Assembly (NCBI GenBank): GCA_010015655.1
Contig: ML976685.1
Span: 497,942 to 561,941 of the forward strand
Source of the DNA: Bimuria novae-zelandiae CBS 107.79
Lineage: Eukaryota; Ascomycota; Dothideomycetes; Pleosporales; Didymosphaeriaceae
Length of the DNA stretch: 64,000 nt
Direction of reading: 5' to 3'
Shown here piece by piece: positions 34,354 through 44,442 of this stretch. The notes under the pieces are model-generated. The model was not told the origin of the DNA and made no database searches. It was given only the letters and a program-made list of their open reading frames with translations. Within the stretch, counting starts at the first letter, position 1, and each line of letters starts with the position of its first letter. Position numbers and translations under genes: made by a program.

Positions 34354-36942
34354 ATGTTCGGCTTCAGGAACACCTACACATCGTCCAAGAATTGGGCTCA
34401 ACAGCTTCGCACGCAAACAATACGAAAGCAGCAGTGGAACGATGCGGACGAGACGGAATTGCGCAAGCTTGCGCGATCCACAACCGGGCATCCGCCGGAT
34501 ACGAGCTATCACCCACACGCAATGCGCCTTGAAGAGACCGAGTTTGCTGATGTAAATGGAAAGGTCGAGGTCCAGGAAAGTAGAGCCAAAAAGTATACTT
34601 CTGGATGGCGCTATGGAGCTATCAACTGCGCTGTTTCCGCCTCTGTTGTCTTCCTCATCAATTTCATCATTACCATCGTATTCTCCGCTCGTCAAAATGG
34701 AGTTCTCTTCGACGGCGATTGCGATTACGCCAGCAAACTTAACACCGGCTTGCATCTTATCATCAATCTTTTGAGTACTGTCCTGCTGAGCTCTAGCAAC
34801 TATTGTATGCAATGTCTTTCCGCTCCCACTAGGAAAGAGGTAGATGAAGCACATGCGAAAGGGAAATGGCTCGATATCGGCGTCCAGAGTTTACACAACC
34901 TGTGGAACAGTCATGGACCAGAACACATCCGACGGTCAGTGGTCTGGCTCCTCTTAGGGCTCTCATCGCTTCCATTGCACCTATTGTGAGTTACGTCGCT
35001 CGCCGATATGTGGGAGCTAACTGTTTAGCTACAACTCCGCCATCTTCCTTACCATATCCTCGAACGACTACTATGCCTTCAACGTGCGAGAGTCTTTCAT
35101 TAAAAACGCTAGTTGTGGTGATTGCGGTGCACAGTTTGGAAACCCATACGATTTCGGACATGATTATGAATCCGATGTGTGCGTACATGCATGTTCTGCG
35201 TCAACCAGGATGGCGCTAACCTCTTCTACAGTGCAAAGACTGTCCGTACCATGCACGAGAAGGCACGAAATCGCACACTGGATCGGCTTTCGAATTCTGA
35301 ATGTATCCGCGAGTACGCGGAATCTATTCAATCGAAGAGGAGGAACGTCCTTCTCGTCGCAGCCGATAACAAGATGCCTTCTCCTAATGTCACTGCAAAC
35401 GGAACGACTTCGGACATTTATGCCTACAACTCCTTTGAGGCAACGACTGCATCGAATAAAGACGAGGCGATGAACGCATACTCATGGATTTGCTCATCTA
35501 ATCCGACGTGGAAGTACACTTATTGCTCTAATCTTGTAAATGGCATTCAAAATGCTCCGGAGCAGTGGACAGTAGGTTACAAGTTGGACTTTAACATAAC
35601 CGGCTCCGACCCCTACACAGGCTATCGCACGTCGCCTACCTATCCAGTCGACTATTGTCTGAGCGAGAAAGCCGAACCGCGCTGCAAGATACAGTTCACG
35701 CTTCCAATAGCGATCCTCGTCACGATCCTCAATGTTTTCAAGGCCATTCTCATATTTTACACGGCTTTTGGGACAAAGGAGGAACCACTCATGACCATGG
35801 GGGACGCCGTGGCTTCCTTTTTAGAGCGACAGGATGAGACGACGAAGGGAATGTGTCTATTATCCGTACGCGATGTAAAAAGCCATAAAGGGTACTTTCC
35901 TGTGGGCGTCAAAGCATGGTCGGGGAAGCGACGACGGTTCAAGGATGTCACAAGCCGCACCCGACGAGCGGTGACTTTTGCAATGTAAGCTCGTCGTTTC
36001 TATCCCTCATGACTTGCAGAACTCAACGCATGTGAAGGGTCGCTGAATGGGAAGGATGATCTGTGAAACAGTTGTACTCGTTCGATCGACCTCCTGTGAC
36101 TGACATTGAAACAGGCTCTTCATCACGCTTATCGCCATTGCAGGCCTCCTTATCTTCGGGGTCAGCGAGCTCCCTTCTGGAACTTCACGCTCAGTGGCGG
36201 GTCTCGCCGCATAGGCTACGGCGCCATCGACACTCGCACAATCATGAGCTACTACACAGAATTCACCACGATCCAATACGTCCTCCTTGCGAACATCGCT
36301 CAACCTATCCTCTCCTTTCTCTACTTCTCCTACAACGGCCTGTTCACCGCAATGCTCCTCGGTTACGAATGGGTTTCGTACGCACATCAACGGAAGGGCC
36401 TGCGTGTTTCCCGAACGCCAGAGGGAGCGCAGCGCTCCACGTATTTCCTGCAGCTACCCTATCGCTTTGCGTTGCCGCTTATGGGACTGGGCGGCGCCCT
36501 TCATTGGCTTGTATCGCAAAGCATCTTTCTGGTGGCGATTGATGTGTACGCCTTTGATGGATCGCAGGATGGTGCCCTCGGCGACGATTGGAAGTCAACA
36601 GGGTATTCACCCATCGCCATCTTCACAACCATTATGCTAGGCACGGCGATGACCCTAGCGGCGATCGGCTTTGGGTGGGTTCCCTTCAAGGAGGGAATGA
36701 ACCTCGCGGGAAGCTGTAGCGCGGCTATCAGTGCGGCCTGCCATGAGGTAGATGCGGTGGACGGATATGAGGCGGCTCGAAGCAAAGTGCAGTGGGGTGT
36801 TGTTGGCGAGAACGCGGATAATGTGGGACATTGCACGTTTTCGACCAGGGAGGTCGAGATGCCAAAGGTCGGTCAGGTCTACGCTGGAATTTCTGGCTCT
36901 GCGGGATCTGTTGCACGTTTTGGGAAGGACGCAAGCTTGTGA
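34354..36942 (+). CDS. DUF6536-type multi-pass membrane protein (frame unresolved in last exon)
   Basis: Exons 34354-34985, 35029-35178, 35232-35984 and 36115-36942, with GT-AG introns of 43, 53 and 130 nt. The first exon carries the DUF6536 signature: GWRYGAINCAVSASVVFLIN, FDGDCDYASKLNTGLHLIIN, SSSNYCMQCLSAPTRKEVDE and KGKWLDIGV. Further segments are LSSLPLHLFYNSAIFLTISSNDYYAFNV and PIAILVTILNVFKAILIFYT. The last exon enters in the frame LFITLIAIAGLLIFGV (a clear membrane helix) but must change frame before GYGAIDTRTIMSYYTEFTTI. Either a one-base deletion near 36,200 or a 59-nt intron (36207-36265, GTCTCG...CACAG) is required. Six or more membrane helices are expected. Biochemical function of the family is unknown. 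Confidence 0.7.
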
Positions 36943-37955
36943 TATTCCCTTCGAAAACATGATGACCCGACCCAGCTGAAGAATTTCCCGCCGTAACCGC
37001 ACTTATGCAGTCTTCTGATTTTACGATGATCTTTTACGCCTGAAATCATTGTTCATGTATTAAAAATCCGTCTCCGCTGCACCTGAAGTCGAAAAACATC
37101 ACGTGCATAGACGAGGGATAAGCGCTCAGGGCACCTTTATCTCCTTTGGGCGGTGCGTTTATCACCTCACCGGATACATGTGCCCTTCAACAGCGTTAGC
37201 AAGAACCAATTAGAAGCCAATTTTCGCTAAGGGGAACACAAGCTCCGCTGTGAACAATACAAGCTCAATCCTTTCGCTCCTTCGCTCCGCCCTCAACGAT
37301 GTCTAACATGGAGCACCGCTACGTCACTCCAGCGGGTTTGGGCCAATTTCCTCGTACGCACTCGGCCTGGTCAGGGTTGGCAACAATCAAGCGATAGGCA
37401 GATTGATTACCAGATTAGAACTGGCACGGACGTGAGGGTGATCTTTCAACGCTTAATATAGTAATCAATCTGCCTATCGCTTGCTTGTTGCCAACTCTGG
37501 GCCTGGCTCTGTGCAAACAAGCCATGTGCAGGCCCCGTACACGCGCTGAGATAGCAGATGAACCATTGCCCAGCCACAATTCAGCGCGAACATTTCAAGC
37601 ACATCCTCAGAAAAATCGTGGGGGGCTTCCACGAATCGCACTGTGTCGTTTCCGTTACCGCTGCAAGCTGTTCGCCTGGCGCAAAGAAGTCCCAATTAGG
37701 TATAGTCTAGCGTATGGCTGTGCGGTTGAACACTTTGAAACTAATGCAGAATCACCCACTGTTTACCGGATAAGCTTTAGCAAAGCTTTCTGATTTCATA
37801 GGCTATACCTAGTAAGGTTCGCACGGCGACGGCCCGTTCAGTCTTACTGCCGCCAACGCGTTGACGGCTTTAGGGCTTGCATTCAGAGGCATCCATCGCT
37901 TAGGTCCGAGCCCATATCACATACTTGATGTGGACCACTGTCATGAGTATATAGG
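36943..37955. other. Intergenic with one large hairpin
   Basis: About 1 kb without a supported gene. The notable content is the 35-bp inverted repeat at 37376-37495, listed separately. The frames at 37474-37695 and 37485-37793 are antiparallel and featureless. Confidence 0.5.
37376..37495. repeat. 35-bp inverted repeat with about 50-nt loop
   Basis: Arms 37376-37410 and 37461-37495 pair at 34 of 35 positions (core AAGCGATAGGCAGATTGATT); weaker pairing continues a further dozen bases outward (GACCAGGCC against GGGCCTGGC). The loop is 37411-37460. Transcribed, it would form a long stem. It lies between two convergently unrelated membrane-protein genes. A small MITE, a silencing hairpin or an RNA precursor are all possible. 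Confidence 0.7.
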
Positions 37956-38069
37956 ATGGAGGTGTCTCACCTCTTACCGCAAGCTTTTGCAGTGATTCGT
38001 CTTCGCATCAGATCGCCATTTGTCGTCATTCTGCCTCACCCCAAAGCCTTATTTCTACACTTCAAGGAC

Positions 38070-39274
38070 ATGGACATCGCTTATCTTGTTACCCGTAACT
38101 CAAATCATGACAATGATGGCAACGGCACCGATGGAGTTTGTCCCTCAGACCCTTACAGTCTCCCTGCCGACCAGATGAAGCCTGTCCTCGGCTCATTGAC
38201 ATTCCACGAATTCGCAACAATATTGTCCGGTGCTTGTGGCCTTGCATCGCTGCTCGTTATTTCGTTCGCAGTCTTTCAGCATGCCACGAACTTCTCAAAT
38301 CCCATCCAGCAGCGGCAAGTCATCCGTATCCTGATGCTTGTGCCCTGGGTAGCATTGTTCTCATTCCTCATCGTATGGCAAGAGGGCGTCGGGGAGTATC
38401 TCGTTGAGTCGCTGGACTTTGGATGCTCCATCGCAATCTCGGCGTTCCTGCTGCTTCTCTGCGACTTCGTGCTTGCCAATCCCGGAGGGTTCGATGAGCT
38501 TTTCGGACCGGGCGCTTCAAAGGTTGCGAGAGAAGGGGAAACCGCGGACAGTCCCAAATGGCTCAAGGTGTGTACCTCTCCACCCTCCCATCCTCTATGC
38601 CAATTAACTAACACCCGCCGCAGAAAACATGGTACATGGTCCTCCAGTACTTCCCCGTCGCCATCATCATGTGGATCGCCATGGCCATCTCCCTCGCCGT
38701 CGGCACCTACTGCGGCGCTTCCAATAAGCCGAAGTTCGCGCACATCTGGCTCTCCACCATCCAGGTCCTCTCCACCACCTTCGCGGTCCTCGCTTGCCTC
38801 CGCTTTTTCAAGCTTCGAAAGGCGCAGCTTGCATCTCACAAGGTGCTGCTTAAGTTCGCAGCTTTCAAGGGCATCATCGGCCTCAACGCTCTGCAGGTCT
38901 TCATCACCGGTATCCTCGTGGGCAACAATGTGATTAAGCCTGACGAGCACATGACGTATCACGACATTAAGGTCGCACTGCCAAGCTTGCTCCTCGCGTG
39001 CGAGATGCCGTTTTTCAGCGTGTTGTTGTTCTGTGCGTTTCCTGTGGGCGTGTATAAGGATGGGAAGGAGGGAGTGAGTCCCGTCGTGGGACCGCTTATG
39101 GCATTAGCGCAGGCGTTTAACATTATGGATCTGATGAGCTGCTTTGTGAGGGGGCCGATAAGGCTGGTGAGGGAGCAACAGAGAGGGATACAGAGAGCGA
39201 TGAGTTTTCCGCTGCAAGTGGAGGGCGAGGTGGTAGAGATTCTGGGTGGAAAAGGTACGCATTCGGCGGTATAA
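38070..39274 (+). CDS. OST-alpha/TMEM184 (DUF300) family membrane protein
   Basis: Exons 38070-38567 and 38624-39274 around a 56-nt intron (GTGTGT donor, CTAAC branch, CGCAG acceptor) give about 382 residues; an in-frame ATG at 37956 would add 38. The later ATG was preferred because the extension is basic and not conserved-looking and because of its CAAGGACATGG context. Features typical of PF03619: QQRQVIRILMLVPWVALFSF, FDFGCS-like acidic motif VESLDFGCSIAISAFLLL, LKFAAFKGIIGLNALQVFI and ALPSLLLACEMPFFSVLLFC. Seven helices are expected. Animal relatives transport steroids or organic solutes; fungal members are poorly characterised. Confidence 0.8.
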
Positions 39275-40206
39275 GGGGCGCTTGTGAGTTAGACGGTAGC
39301 GCTTAGGTTGGCCCTGGATTGGGTGGTCTCGTCTAACGTTCTGGTCGATATCGATTCAGGAAATGAAGAGCAATGACTTCCTCTTTTTCACTTTTTGTTG
39401 TGCTTGATTCTATTCACCAGATAAAGATGCAGAGAAGTGGATTGGATATCCGCACATGGCGTTCCTCGGTCCTTAACCGTGTGGTTTTCCTCGCTCCGAT
39501 TCTGAAGCTGTGGATATTTTTCATATGTTTTGTGTTGTTCACAGGCGAGGGCTAAAAGGGGAAAATAAAAAAGCAAAATGAACAGGCGAGAGCTTTTTAG
39601 CTATTTACTCACGCGCAGCCTTATCACCCTCTGCTTTCATCATAGCAGCTAGTTGTTAACGTACATTATCCTACCGCGGGCTTATCTCCCTCTGGGGACT
39701 CGAACTCACGCATTTCCGTGTTTCGCAAGATGGACATCTGCACAGATTGGCCACCTCACTCCTGTTCAATGGATCTATCTTCTGCAAGAAAAAATTATAC
39801 ACATACTGATATAATAGAATGACTGTACGCAAAGATACACACGATGTTGATTCTGGCTTCTTGTCGTTCTGCGTTGCCTTATGGAGCTATGTTGCGTGAA
39901 GCGCAGATAATAGTATCAACCAGTAAGCTGTCACGTGTTAGGCCTGGTGGAAAAGCATTCACTGCGCGGACGAGCACCCGCTAGCGGCGCTAACGAGCTG
40001 TCAAACCATGCATAAAAGATCTCTAGACCCACTCGCCTCAACAAAATCTGGACGAGGGGGCGAGCGATAGCACAGCCAGTGTGCAGTGTGAGGGAGTATT
40101 AATAACTCTTCCGCACACTCAACATGCAAGCGACCAGCAACAGTTAACCGTTACAGAAAATTTGAATCACTTCATCCTCCCCTAGGGAAGTGCATTCAAA
40201 CCAATT
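39275..40206. other. Intergenic, possible decayed tRNA-like piece
   Basis: No protein gene is supported. On the minus strand near 39690-39765 there is a GAGTTCGAGTCCCC stretch resembling a tRNA T-arm, but the stems do not pair. The sequence around 39,600-40,100 is otherwise featureless. Confidence 0.4.
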
Positions 40207-41049
40207 TCTAATGTTAGTGCAGCTACCCTCAAGCCACGATGGGGTACTTCTGGTGCTCAAACAAGCCCTGACCAACATCCGCAGCAGGATCCGAGCCATC
40301 CTGTTCTGACCCAGGAACTGTGGGGCCACATACTCTCATACGTAGAGGACGATTTCGACCTGTGGGTCAACTGTCGCCACGTATCGCGTGTCCTGCACAT
40401 AGAAGCCGAGCGAGAGTTCACCCGAGTGAGGCTCCCGAAGCTGAGAATCGATACGTACCTAACAACGATCAATGACGAAGAATCTCCGATAGTGAGTGAG
40501 TGCATTGAGTTAGACAAGTTCGTGGGACTCATAGAGGATTTTCGTCGGGCCCGTTTTATGGCCTCATCTCGGCTGACTGTTCAGCGAACCTCGGGCTGAG
40601 GAATCGACACTTTTCGTGGTCTGGAAAATTTCGTTTTAGATGAGAAGTCCAAGAAAATGATAGTCCGTTTAGTCCGCAATACTTCCGCAAATTTCCGCTT
40701 CACCCTCTCGCATGTTCTCGAGCAATGGGCGTCCCTTGGCGATTACGATACGAACCTAGAGATCCCCGATCTCTTGACTCACTACGAGATCACTTTCGAC
40801 TGGAAGTGCTTAGCCAATACATTCTACGAGGAAGAGAGCAGCATGCGGCATTTTTGTCGAGCACAGCATTGGCAGGACTCGTGCCTGACCGATGAGGATA
40901 TGTAGGACGCAGAGGTTGGTTGGCGCAAGCACGTATTCATCGATCACCTGATCCAATCTCTGCGGAAGGAGGGACAGGCGTTAGAACTAGAAGAACGCAT
41001 TGAACGTTTGAATGGAGGCGAAGGCTCTGTAGGTGAGTTAAGTTCATGA
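40207..41049 (+). pseudogene. F-box-like protein pseudogene with two nonsense codons
   Basis: One continuous plus-strand frame, ending at TGA 41047-41049, is broken only by TGA at 40597-40599 and TAG at 40903-40905. The upstream part reads LTQELWGHILSYV and LWVNCRHVSRVLHIEAEREF, an F-box-like helix pattern. The middle holds ITFDWKCLANTFYEEES and the end EERIERLNGGEGSVGE, which I associate with a common F-box-like family in Dothideomycetes. Both stops are one C-to-T change away from sense (CGA to TGA, CAG to TAG). No start codon is found in frame upstream, so the 5' end is also lost. It is most likely an inactivated gene. Confidence 0.65.
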
Positions 41050-41352
41050 GTGGGTTTCGGAAAGGTATGGTGAGTAGGAATTGAGAACAATGGCTGGGAA
41101 CAAGGGTTAATTTGAGGAAACAAGCCTTTGACAGATGATCGGAGGGAAAATTGTGCAGGTCTTGAATCTTATTTCTCGTATAACTGAAAACAAAGTCATG
41201 AGTAACGAATGTACATGTTTCCCTACAGAGCCCACAGAAGAAGAAATGTCAATGCCTAACTCCAAAAGCAAAAAGGACCCTTGCTATGCAATACCAGAAA
41301 GGTCTGTATGACCACGGCGTTCATCAGCACACCCGCAGCTTCTCTTCCATAC
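41050..41352. other. Intergenic, nothing recognised
   Basis: About 300 bp between the F-box pseudogene and the 3' end of the secreted protein gene; no motif or frame stands out. Confidence 0.4.
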
Positions 41353-42123
41353 TCAGTTCTTCCACGTCCCATTGCTCACTGTTGGTCCCGGGATAACTGA
41401 GGTACACGCCACGTGATAATCGCGAATATTTGTGGGCACCGCGATATTCTTGTTTCCATCGAAATCGCCAAAAGTGTGCCGATCATTCAAGCTCGCAATC
41501 GGATTGCCATGGTAATCAGTAATGTCGCAGCTGAAACCGCTGCCGCCGACGACATTCACACTCGTGGCAGTGGTCTGGTAGCCGTCGTCGATAACCGAGC
41601 CACTGAGTAATTCCCCGTAGGTGACTGCACCGCCGTTCTTCAGAACGGTTACTTGAGCATTGTAGCCAGTGAAATCGTTGGCGACATTCATCTCAACCGT
41701 GAGGTGATTATCGCGTGCTTGATTGGTGGGACGGCGTTCGCATTTGATCTTTAAATTGGCGACATTCTTCCGCCCGCCGAAGTCGATATGAGTATTCGAC
41801 TTGTCAAAGTTCCCAAAAGACTGGATCGAGGGACCATGGCGGACCGCGTCATCAAAAACGATGCAATCTATGTTTGTGCCGCCGGAGAAACGATCAAAGT
41901 TCGTCGCCATGAGCTTCCCGGTTTTACGATCAATCATATCCCCGCCGAATATTCTAGTGAAAGGGACCTCCCCTTGGCTTATATCAACTACACTGGCTTG
42001 TTGAAGATTTACGGTATTATCGAAGAGCTGAACTACAGCTCCTTCGTCCTGTTGGCGGGCTTGCTTCGTGGGAGCTGCCAGAGCAGCAGCGAGGAGGGTG
42101 GTGAAAGCGAGAATGGTGTACAT
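41353..42123 (-). CDS. Small secreted protein of unknown family
   Basis: 256 residues from the ATG at 42123 (context cccaaaATGT). The open frame extends upstream to 42264, but this ATG directly precedes a clean signal peptide MYTILAFTTLLAAALAAPTK with probable cleavage after ALA. The mature protein is Gly/Asn/Asp-rich with repeated beta-strand-like segments. It has four cysteines (in NIDCIVF, IKCERR, FSCDIT and HVACTS), possibly forming two disulfides. No domain is recognised. Candidate apoplastic or effector-like protein, by inference only. Confidence 0.7.
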   Translation of the reverse strand: MYTILAFTTLLAAALAAPTKQARQQDEGAVVQLFDNTVNLQQASVVDISQGEVPFTRIFGGDMIDRKTGKLMATNFDRFSGGTNIDCIVFDDAVRHGPSIQSFGNFDKSNTHIDFGGRKNVANLKIKCERRPTNQARDNHLTVEMNVANDFTGYNAQVTVLKNGGAVTYGELLSGSVIDDGYQTTATSVNVVGGSGFSCDITDYHGNPIASLNDRHTFGDFDGNKNIAVPTNIRDYHVACTSVIPGPTVSNGTWKN

Positions 42124-43199
42124 TTTGGGTGAGAAGTTGTTTTCGTGACAGTGAAATTTGTGTTTAATGATCTTTTGGTACGGTCGGTTCTTGGGCGTTT
42201 CAATGAGAAAAGATGGGATGTGAGATGTTGTGATGATGAACGAAAAGAGTGCATGTGGAAGCATCTTTTATACACCTCACCTTACCATCCAAACCACCAT
42301 GAATTCCAACACCTCAAGCCCAGAATCGAGCTCTCGACACTCTCCGCATCGTGTCTCTGAGCTTCGCCTCTCATCGAGATAAAATTGTCCCCCAGAGCAA
42401 GTCAGTGAAGACCAGAATGACGCCGCCTCCGCCATCGCCGCCAATCATCTAATCGGTTTCATGTTTATGCTCAACGATCCGATTTGTCTATTCCACTATT
42501 CTGCGATTTAGCGATGTTGGTGGCAGGACTTCAGCCTCTTACGCCCCATGCTCAGCCGCCGCCAAGCTAACCACGTGACCAACGCCGTTCTTGAAACTAC
42601 ACACTCGGCTTGTGTAGTTGCCGCGGTAGGTGCTTACAATGTGTTCGTTTGAGGTTGGGGTATCTGATTATTGGGTGATCGAAAGACACCTTTAGTTATC
42701 TGCGGGCTATTTGTAGGACGGCTGATGCGTCGCGAGCTGTCAAGATCACATTCTCTGTAAGATGCCGGTCTCAGGCATACCGAGAAGTATGATCTGCGGC
42801 TGCGCACAGATGAACATGTCCCGGTAACTGAGCTTACCGAGACCAGTTGAACGTAGCGTCCTGCCTTCAGGCGTAGCTGTGCGGACCGTAGGGAGGGTTG
42901 CACCCTCATTTAGGTCGCTCACCGTTCGTTCACACGGATGTATCTTGACTGAGTCTTTTCATAACACCAACTTCTCCGTGTCCACCATGAAACAGTCGAA
43001 GGCACCCTTAGCATAACCACATTCTGCTCCTCTGCTCCAACCGTCTGATCACCTTGCCGCACGCATCGTTTTCATTTTGAGCATGGGCGTTGTGACTTTG
43101 CGTTGTTATCTTGTACCGAGTAAAGTTCCAGCAAGCTCCATAGCATCAATCTCGCCCAAGATACCATATGCATCCACAAATGCCTGACAGCACAAACCT
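42124..43199. other. Intergenic before the catabolic cluster
   Basis: 1.07 kb without a supported gene; the minus frame at 42634-42909 has no domain. This gap separates the single-copy gene block from the enzyme cluster. Confidence 0.5.
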
Positions 43200-44207
43200 C
43201 TACAGCTCTCCAGGCCAAAACCTCCCTCTATTCTTCTCCCGCCACCCACCGTCATGTGCCACCACGATTTCCACATCTACCACTCTACCACCCTCCTCTT
43301 GTACCTTCCCCTCGCCTAGCAATCTTCTCACCCACTCCACCGTCTTCGTCGCGCAGTCTGTATCCATATGCACGCTCCTCAACCCGCCATTTCCATCATC
43401 ATACAGAGCAATATCCCTCCCCCCATTCAATATCCGCTTATCATGACAGCAGTCACCACCAAGATATACCCATTTCCCGGGCGCCGTCCGCGCGAGTAAA
43501 TTAACATGTCCTTGTAAATGACCCGGTGCATCGATGATGTACAGCGAGCCGTCGCCAAAGAAGTCAATCGCGGCCGGGAAACCGCCAAGCGACTGCCATT
43601 TGTGCTGCGTGGTGCGAGTGTGGGATATAAAGTTCGGATCTGAGGCTACGGGTGGCAGCTCTTTCGTTCGATCCTTCGGCAACTCGTCGGCGTTGAATAA
43701 GGCGGCTGGATATAATGGACCACCGCCATTTGCGAGAAGATGCAAAGTTCCGTTCCCGACGATGAACTCTGCGTTTGGAAAGTCGGACGGTGTGCCTACG
43801 TGGTCCCAGTGTACGTGGCTTAGGATGACTGTGTCGATGTCTTCGGGCTGCAGTGGTCCTTTTCGTAGGCTCTCGGCAACGTCGGGAGATACAGTCGTAG
43901 GTTGGCGTTGCGCGATGTGGTGTTGTTGTGCTTCGCGGTAGCCAGTGAAGTCGCGCTTGAGCCCGAGGTCGAAGATCAGCTTAGTTGTTGTAGAGCCTTG
44001 AGCGAGGGCCTCGATTGTGGGTGGATGCTGGATCAGAAACGAAAGTGACGGTACTGTGGTGCGTTTTTCAGGATCTGCCGGTGTAACGAAGAGGCTCTCG
44101 GGTAGAGTAAGGTGTCCGCCTTCGAGGGCAGAGACAGTCACGCAGACTTGATTTGAGGAAGGTGACGGGAGAGTGATGATTTCTTCGCTCGCATTTGAAG
44201 ATGCCAT
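43200..44207 (-). CDS. Metallo-beta-lactamase-fold hydrolase (lactonase-like), copy 1
   Basis: An intronless 335-residue protein. The zinc motif HVHWDH lies at about 132-137 (ILSHVHWDHVG), followed by the other MBL ligands: His in DAPGHLQGHVNLL, Asp in YLGGDCCHDKR and His in VVAHDGGW. The overall layout is that of AiiA-like N-acyl-homoserine/other lactone hydrolases. There is no signal peptide, so it is cytosolic. It is divergent from the alcohol dehydrogenase across 235 bp. A paralogue of almost equal length lies at 50803-51858; both share TVSALEGGHLTLPE / SIHALSAGHFTLPE-type N-termini and the FDLGLKRD / FDLGLRRD strand. Natural substrate unknown; ring-opening of a lactone is the best guess. 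Confidence 0.85.
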   Translation of the reverse strand: MASSNASEEIITLPSPSSNQVCVTVSALEGGHLTLPESLFVTPADPEKRTTVPSLSFLIQHPPTIEALAQGSTTTKLIFDLGLKRDFTGYREAQQHHIAQRQPTTVSPDVAESLRKGPLQPEDIDTVILSHVHWDHVGTPSDFPNAEFIVGNGTLHLLANGGGPLYPAALFNADELPKDRTKELPPVASDPNFISHTRTTQHKWQSLGGFPAAIDFFGDGSLYIIDAPGHLQGHVNLLARTAPGKWVYLGGDCCHDKRILNGGRDIALYDDGNGGLRSVHMDTDCATKTVEWVRRLLGEGKVQEEGGRVVDVEIVVAHDGGWREKNRGRFWPGEL

Positions 44208-44442
44208 TACAGGAACTCCTTGTGTGTTTGGTGTTATGACTCAGGTTTTCGTGGATTAGTTCAGTGTCGTGTCAAAGTAGAAGATTGATCGTCAAGCAGC
44301 GTCACTAATGGTTGGAGAAGGCGCGTCTGGAAAAGCGCAGCCCCACCTCACACTCCCCCATACCCCGCTGCGGGGTTTGATGCTTGATCCATGATACGCG
44401 ATCCAAACAACATATTTACAGGCAGCCTCTACTAGCTGTCCG
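44208..44442. promoter_or_regulatory. Divergent promoter MBL1/ADH with Adr1-type half-site and GC palindrome
   Basis: 235 bp between start codons. It contains TTGGAG at 44312-44317, matching the Adr1 half-site TTGGRG, and a perfect 15-nt palindrome ACCCCGCTGCGGGGT at 44362-44376. Similar C4/G4 sites recur in the other promoters of this cluster. Confidence 0.45.

Noticed and set aside
39690..39765. Possible minus-strand tRNA (GTTCGAGTCCCC T-arm-like piece)
   Set aside because: Acceptor, D and T stems do not pair and no sensible anticodon loop forms; at most a decayed tRNA fragment.
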